Made by a program: the position numbers and the translations under genes | The notes under the pieces: generated by a model | Database searches by the model: none | Told to the model about the DNA's origin: nothing | The model's input: only the letters and a program-made list of their open reading frames with translations | Origin: Chitinophaga pinensis | Lineage (GTDB): Bacteria; Bacteroidota; Bacteroidia; UKL13-3 | NCBI GenBank assembly: GCA_945860865.1 | Contig: CAMARW010000007.1 | Location: forward strand, 79,915-143,914 | Reading direction: 5' to 3' | DNA: 64,000 nucleotides | Shown here: piece after piece, positions 62,321 through 64,000 of the stretch | Position numbering within the stretch: the first letter of the stretch is position 1 | How the letters are laid out: every line of letters starts with the position of its first letter

Positions 62321-63734
62321 AAACTTAATTACCGTTATTATTTTCATAATAATCAGCCAGAATACTGCGTATTCAAAAGAACTTTACGTTTACATCACTA
62401 CATCTCCCGTTGTTCAGAGAGTTGGAGTAAAGTTATTTATTGATGATAAGGAATTGATAAAAATGAAAGAAGGTCAATATTGGTATGGTGATGTCGGCAA
62501 CATAAGTAGTTGCGTTCTGAAAGCTAAATCAGGGACATATTTTACAAGCAAGTCGATTAATTTAAATTTTCAATATAAAGATGCTGCATTTGTAATGATA
62601 GAACTTGAGCAAATGTCTTGGGCGATGTATGAACAATCCTATCCAAACGTTCAAAGTGAGCTAAAAAACATTTACGACCAAAGAAAAAATCAAACAGATA
62701 TTGCGAAAAGAGTTAGTATTCATCCGAATACTGGTTATACAAAAAGTTCATTAAAAGAATACCTAAATAATTCTAAATCATTCAATGAGGGCATTTATGA
62801 AAATGCAGTTGAAACACCCAATTCGCCAAAATATGAAATCGGTATAATAAAGACTGAGGACGGATTTACTTTAATATATCTAAATGGTGGGGATAATTCT
62901 ATATGGAAAGAAGGAGATGTTAAAGCATACTTAACAAAGACAGCCAATCCTAACCTCTTCAAGGTTAAATGGTATCTTGGAAATAAAGACGTAAATGAAA
63001 ATCTCTATATAACTTTTGACAATGCAATGATGAAAGTTGTTTGGACAGATGGAAATCCAGAGCAATTGTATATTAAACTCTTCCCTCTTTCAAATAGCGG
63101 AATTTCAAATGTAACATCATCGGGGACTGGATTTGCTTTATCAAGTAATGGATTAATTGTAACAAACTATCACGTTATTGATGGGGCTACAACTATTACA
63201 GTTAAAGGAGTGAACGGTAATTTTTCAACCTCCTATAAAGCAAAAGTTGTTGTATCAGACAAAAATAATGACTTAGCCATAATACAAATTGAGGACAATA
63301 CTTTTACTAATATCTCTAAAATACCATACACTATTAAATCAACATCTTCAGACGTTGGAGAAAATGTATTCGTTCTTGGTTATCCTTTAAGGGCAACAAT
63401 GGGTGACGAAATAAAATTAACCAATGGTATTATTAGTTCAAAAACTGGTTTTCAAGGTGACATTACTTCATATCAAATTTCTGCTCCTGTTCAACCCGGT
63501 AATAGTGGCGGACCTTTATTTGACAAGTTCGGCAATTTAATTGGTGTAATTAACGCAAAACACACTGGGGCTGAAAATGTATCCTATGCTATTAAGGTCA
63601 GTTATCTAAAAAATGTAATTGATTTACTCCCGACAACACCAACGTTTGTAAATACAAATACTTTGACAAATCTTTCATTGTCTGACCAAGTTAAACTGCT
63701 GAATAAGTTTGTATATATAATCGAAATAAAATGA
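62307..63734 (+). CDS. Exported trypsin-like serine protease (cassette 2)
   Basis: A 475-residue protein with a signal peptide (to about N-T-A-Y-S). An N-terminal region (25-260) has W-A-M-Y-E-Q-S-Y and beta-rich stretches without a family I can name. It is followed by a chymotrypsin-fold protease domain (about 265-440). The triad is complete: T-N-Y-H289-V-I-D, N-N-D322-L-A-I-I-Q and Q-P-G-N-S400-G-G-P-L-F. There is no PDZ domain, unlike DegP. It overlaps the membrane protein gene by 14 bases. Similar proteases occur in defence and stress modules, but the target is unknown. Confidence 0.85.
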   Translation: MKSFKNLITVIIFIIISQNTAYSKELYVYITTSPVVQRVGVKLFIDDKELIKMKEGQYWYGDVGNISSCVLKAKSGTYFTSKSINLNFQYKDAAFVMIELEQMSWAMYEQSYPNVQSELKNIYDQRKNQTDIAKRVSIHPNTGYTKSSLKEYLNNSKSFNEGIYENAVETPNSPKYEIGIIKTEDGFTLIYLNGGDNSIWKEGDVKAYLTKTANPNLFKVKWYLGNKDVNENLYITFDNAMMKVVWTDGNPEQLYIKLFPLSNSGISNVTSSGTGFALSSNGLIVTNYHVIDGATTITVKGVNGNFSTSYKAKVVVSDKNNDLAIIQIEDNTFTNISKIPYTIKSTSSDVGENVFVLGYPLRATMGDEIKLTNGIISSKTGFQGDITSYQISAPVQPGNSGGPLFDKFGNLIGVINAKHTGAENVSYAIKVSYLKNVIDLLPTTPTFVNTNTLTNLSLSDQVKLLNKFVYIIEIK

Positions 63735-63751
63735 CGACAGAGGGAAGCCCA

Positions 63752-63880
63752 GCAGGTAACAGCACCTACAAGAAATTGGCGGTTCAGTGGTTAAATGAAG
63801 CTTTGTGCTTCGTATCAAGTTCAGTGGTGGCAGACAGTTTAGTGCTTCGAAATCGCCAACTTCTTGTAGCTGCATTCCAA
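63752..63880 (+). repeat. attC-like recombination site 3 (end of cassette 2)
   Basis: 1L GCAGGTAAC (63752-63760) is the exact reverse complement of the cassette 2 start core GTTACCTGC (61663-61671). Arm 63762-63784 pairs with 63851-63873 at 20 of 23 positions. The loop is 66 bases, the same as in site 2, and both share TGGCGGTTC-x-GTG and AATCGCCA-x-CTTC around it. GTGCTTCG is repeated in the loop (63805 and 63842). Where the right core GTT should be (about 63879) the sequence is AAG, so the last core is missing. Confidence 0.7.
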
Positions 63881-64000
63881 GATCAAAAGCAAGCTTTTTC
63901 TTAATTTTTTTTAGGCTGCAAAATTACTTAAGGGAACAAAGGGAGTTCCTCTGTTAACTGTCGCAAAAATTCTTGCGACAATTTTATTACGGATAATGTT
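63881..64000. other. Array edge with two hairpins
   Basis: No gene is seen. GGAAC/GTTCC can pair (63933-63937 with 63944-63948). An 8-bp perfect stem TGTCGCAA/TTGCGACA (63959-63966 with 63973-63980, loop of six) follows and is trailed by ATTTTATT, so it may be a terminator. The window ends before it is clear whether more cassettes or chromosome follow. Confidence 0.4.

Noticed and set aside
59125..63880. A canonical integron
   Set aside because: The cores are not GTTRRRY, the recombinase lacks the IntI extra helix and it is not divergent from the cassettes. Kept as integron-like only.

Overview
The window is AT-rich and densely coded. It comes from a member of the Bacteroidota. Two secreted proteins and a secreted metallopeptidase end in type IX secretion (T9SS) sorting domains. 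Several genes have the phylum's TAnnTTTG -7 promoter box just upstream. The cytochrome oxidase cluster, the KorAB pair, DUF983, DUF420, DUF4249 and DUF2490 families and tandem POT transporters are all typical of that phylum. I see no rRNA, tRNA or CRISPR array. Genus and species cannot be told from the sequence alone.

Layout. 0-1.5 kb: end of a methyltransferase gene, a PAP2 phosphatase and a ZIP metal transporter. 1.5-17 kb (minus strand): a TonB-dependent receptor, then a complete aa3-type cytochrome c oxidase locus read from about 13 kb down to 4 kb (subunit II with an N-terminal cytochrome c domain, subunit I, heme A and heme O synthases, two subunit III proteins, subunit IV, SCO1, DUF420 and small accessory proteins). 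Behind it lie a WD40 protein, surE and dnaB. 17-34 kb: holA, a T9SS cargo protein, an FAD-linked oxidase, a DPP-IV peptidase, a DUF4197 lipoprotein, two POT peptide transporters, an exonuclease, a glycosyltransferase, hpt, a cold-shock protein, adk and obg. Intergenic repeats and a gene remnant sit between some of these. 34-57.7 kb: korAB, a large multi-domain T9SS protein, dnaK, panB, a pseudouridine synthase, a class A beta-lactamase-like hydrolase, a P5C dehydrogenase, ribD, a DMT transporter, a YigZ protein, a metallopeptidase, a MacAB-like export system and rlmN.

57.7-64 kb is accessory DNA and the most interesting part. A tyrosine recombinase gene is followed by an integron-like array. 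Three long imperfect palindromes (59125-59226, 61536-61671 and about 63752-63880) have the 1L-2L-loop-2R-1R layout of integron attC sites. Each of the two gene cassettes begins with a 9-base core that is the exact reverse complement of the core at its own 3' end (GTTAGTGGC/GCCACTAAC and GTTACCTGC/GCAGGTAAC). This is what integration of circular cassettes through an attC-type site predicts. The second and third palindromes have the same 66-base loop length and shared arm sequences. Yet the cores do not fit the integron consensus GTTRRRY, the recombinase lacks the extra helix region of IntI, and it points the same way as the cassettes. Cassette 1 carries a HAD-phosphoribosyltransferase-zinc ribbon fusion overlapping a DprA-like (SLOG-fold) gene, a plausible conflict or nucleotide-signalling pair. 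Cassette 2 carries a membrane coiled-coil protein overlapping an exported trypsin-like protease.

All calls are by reading the sequence. No database search or structure prediction was run.
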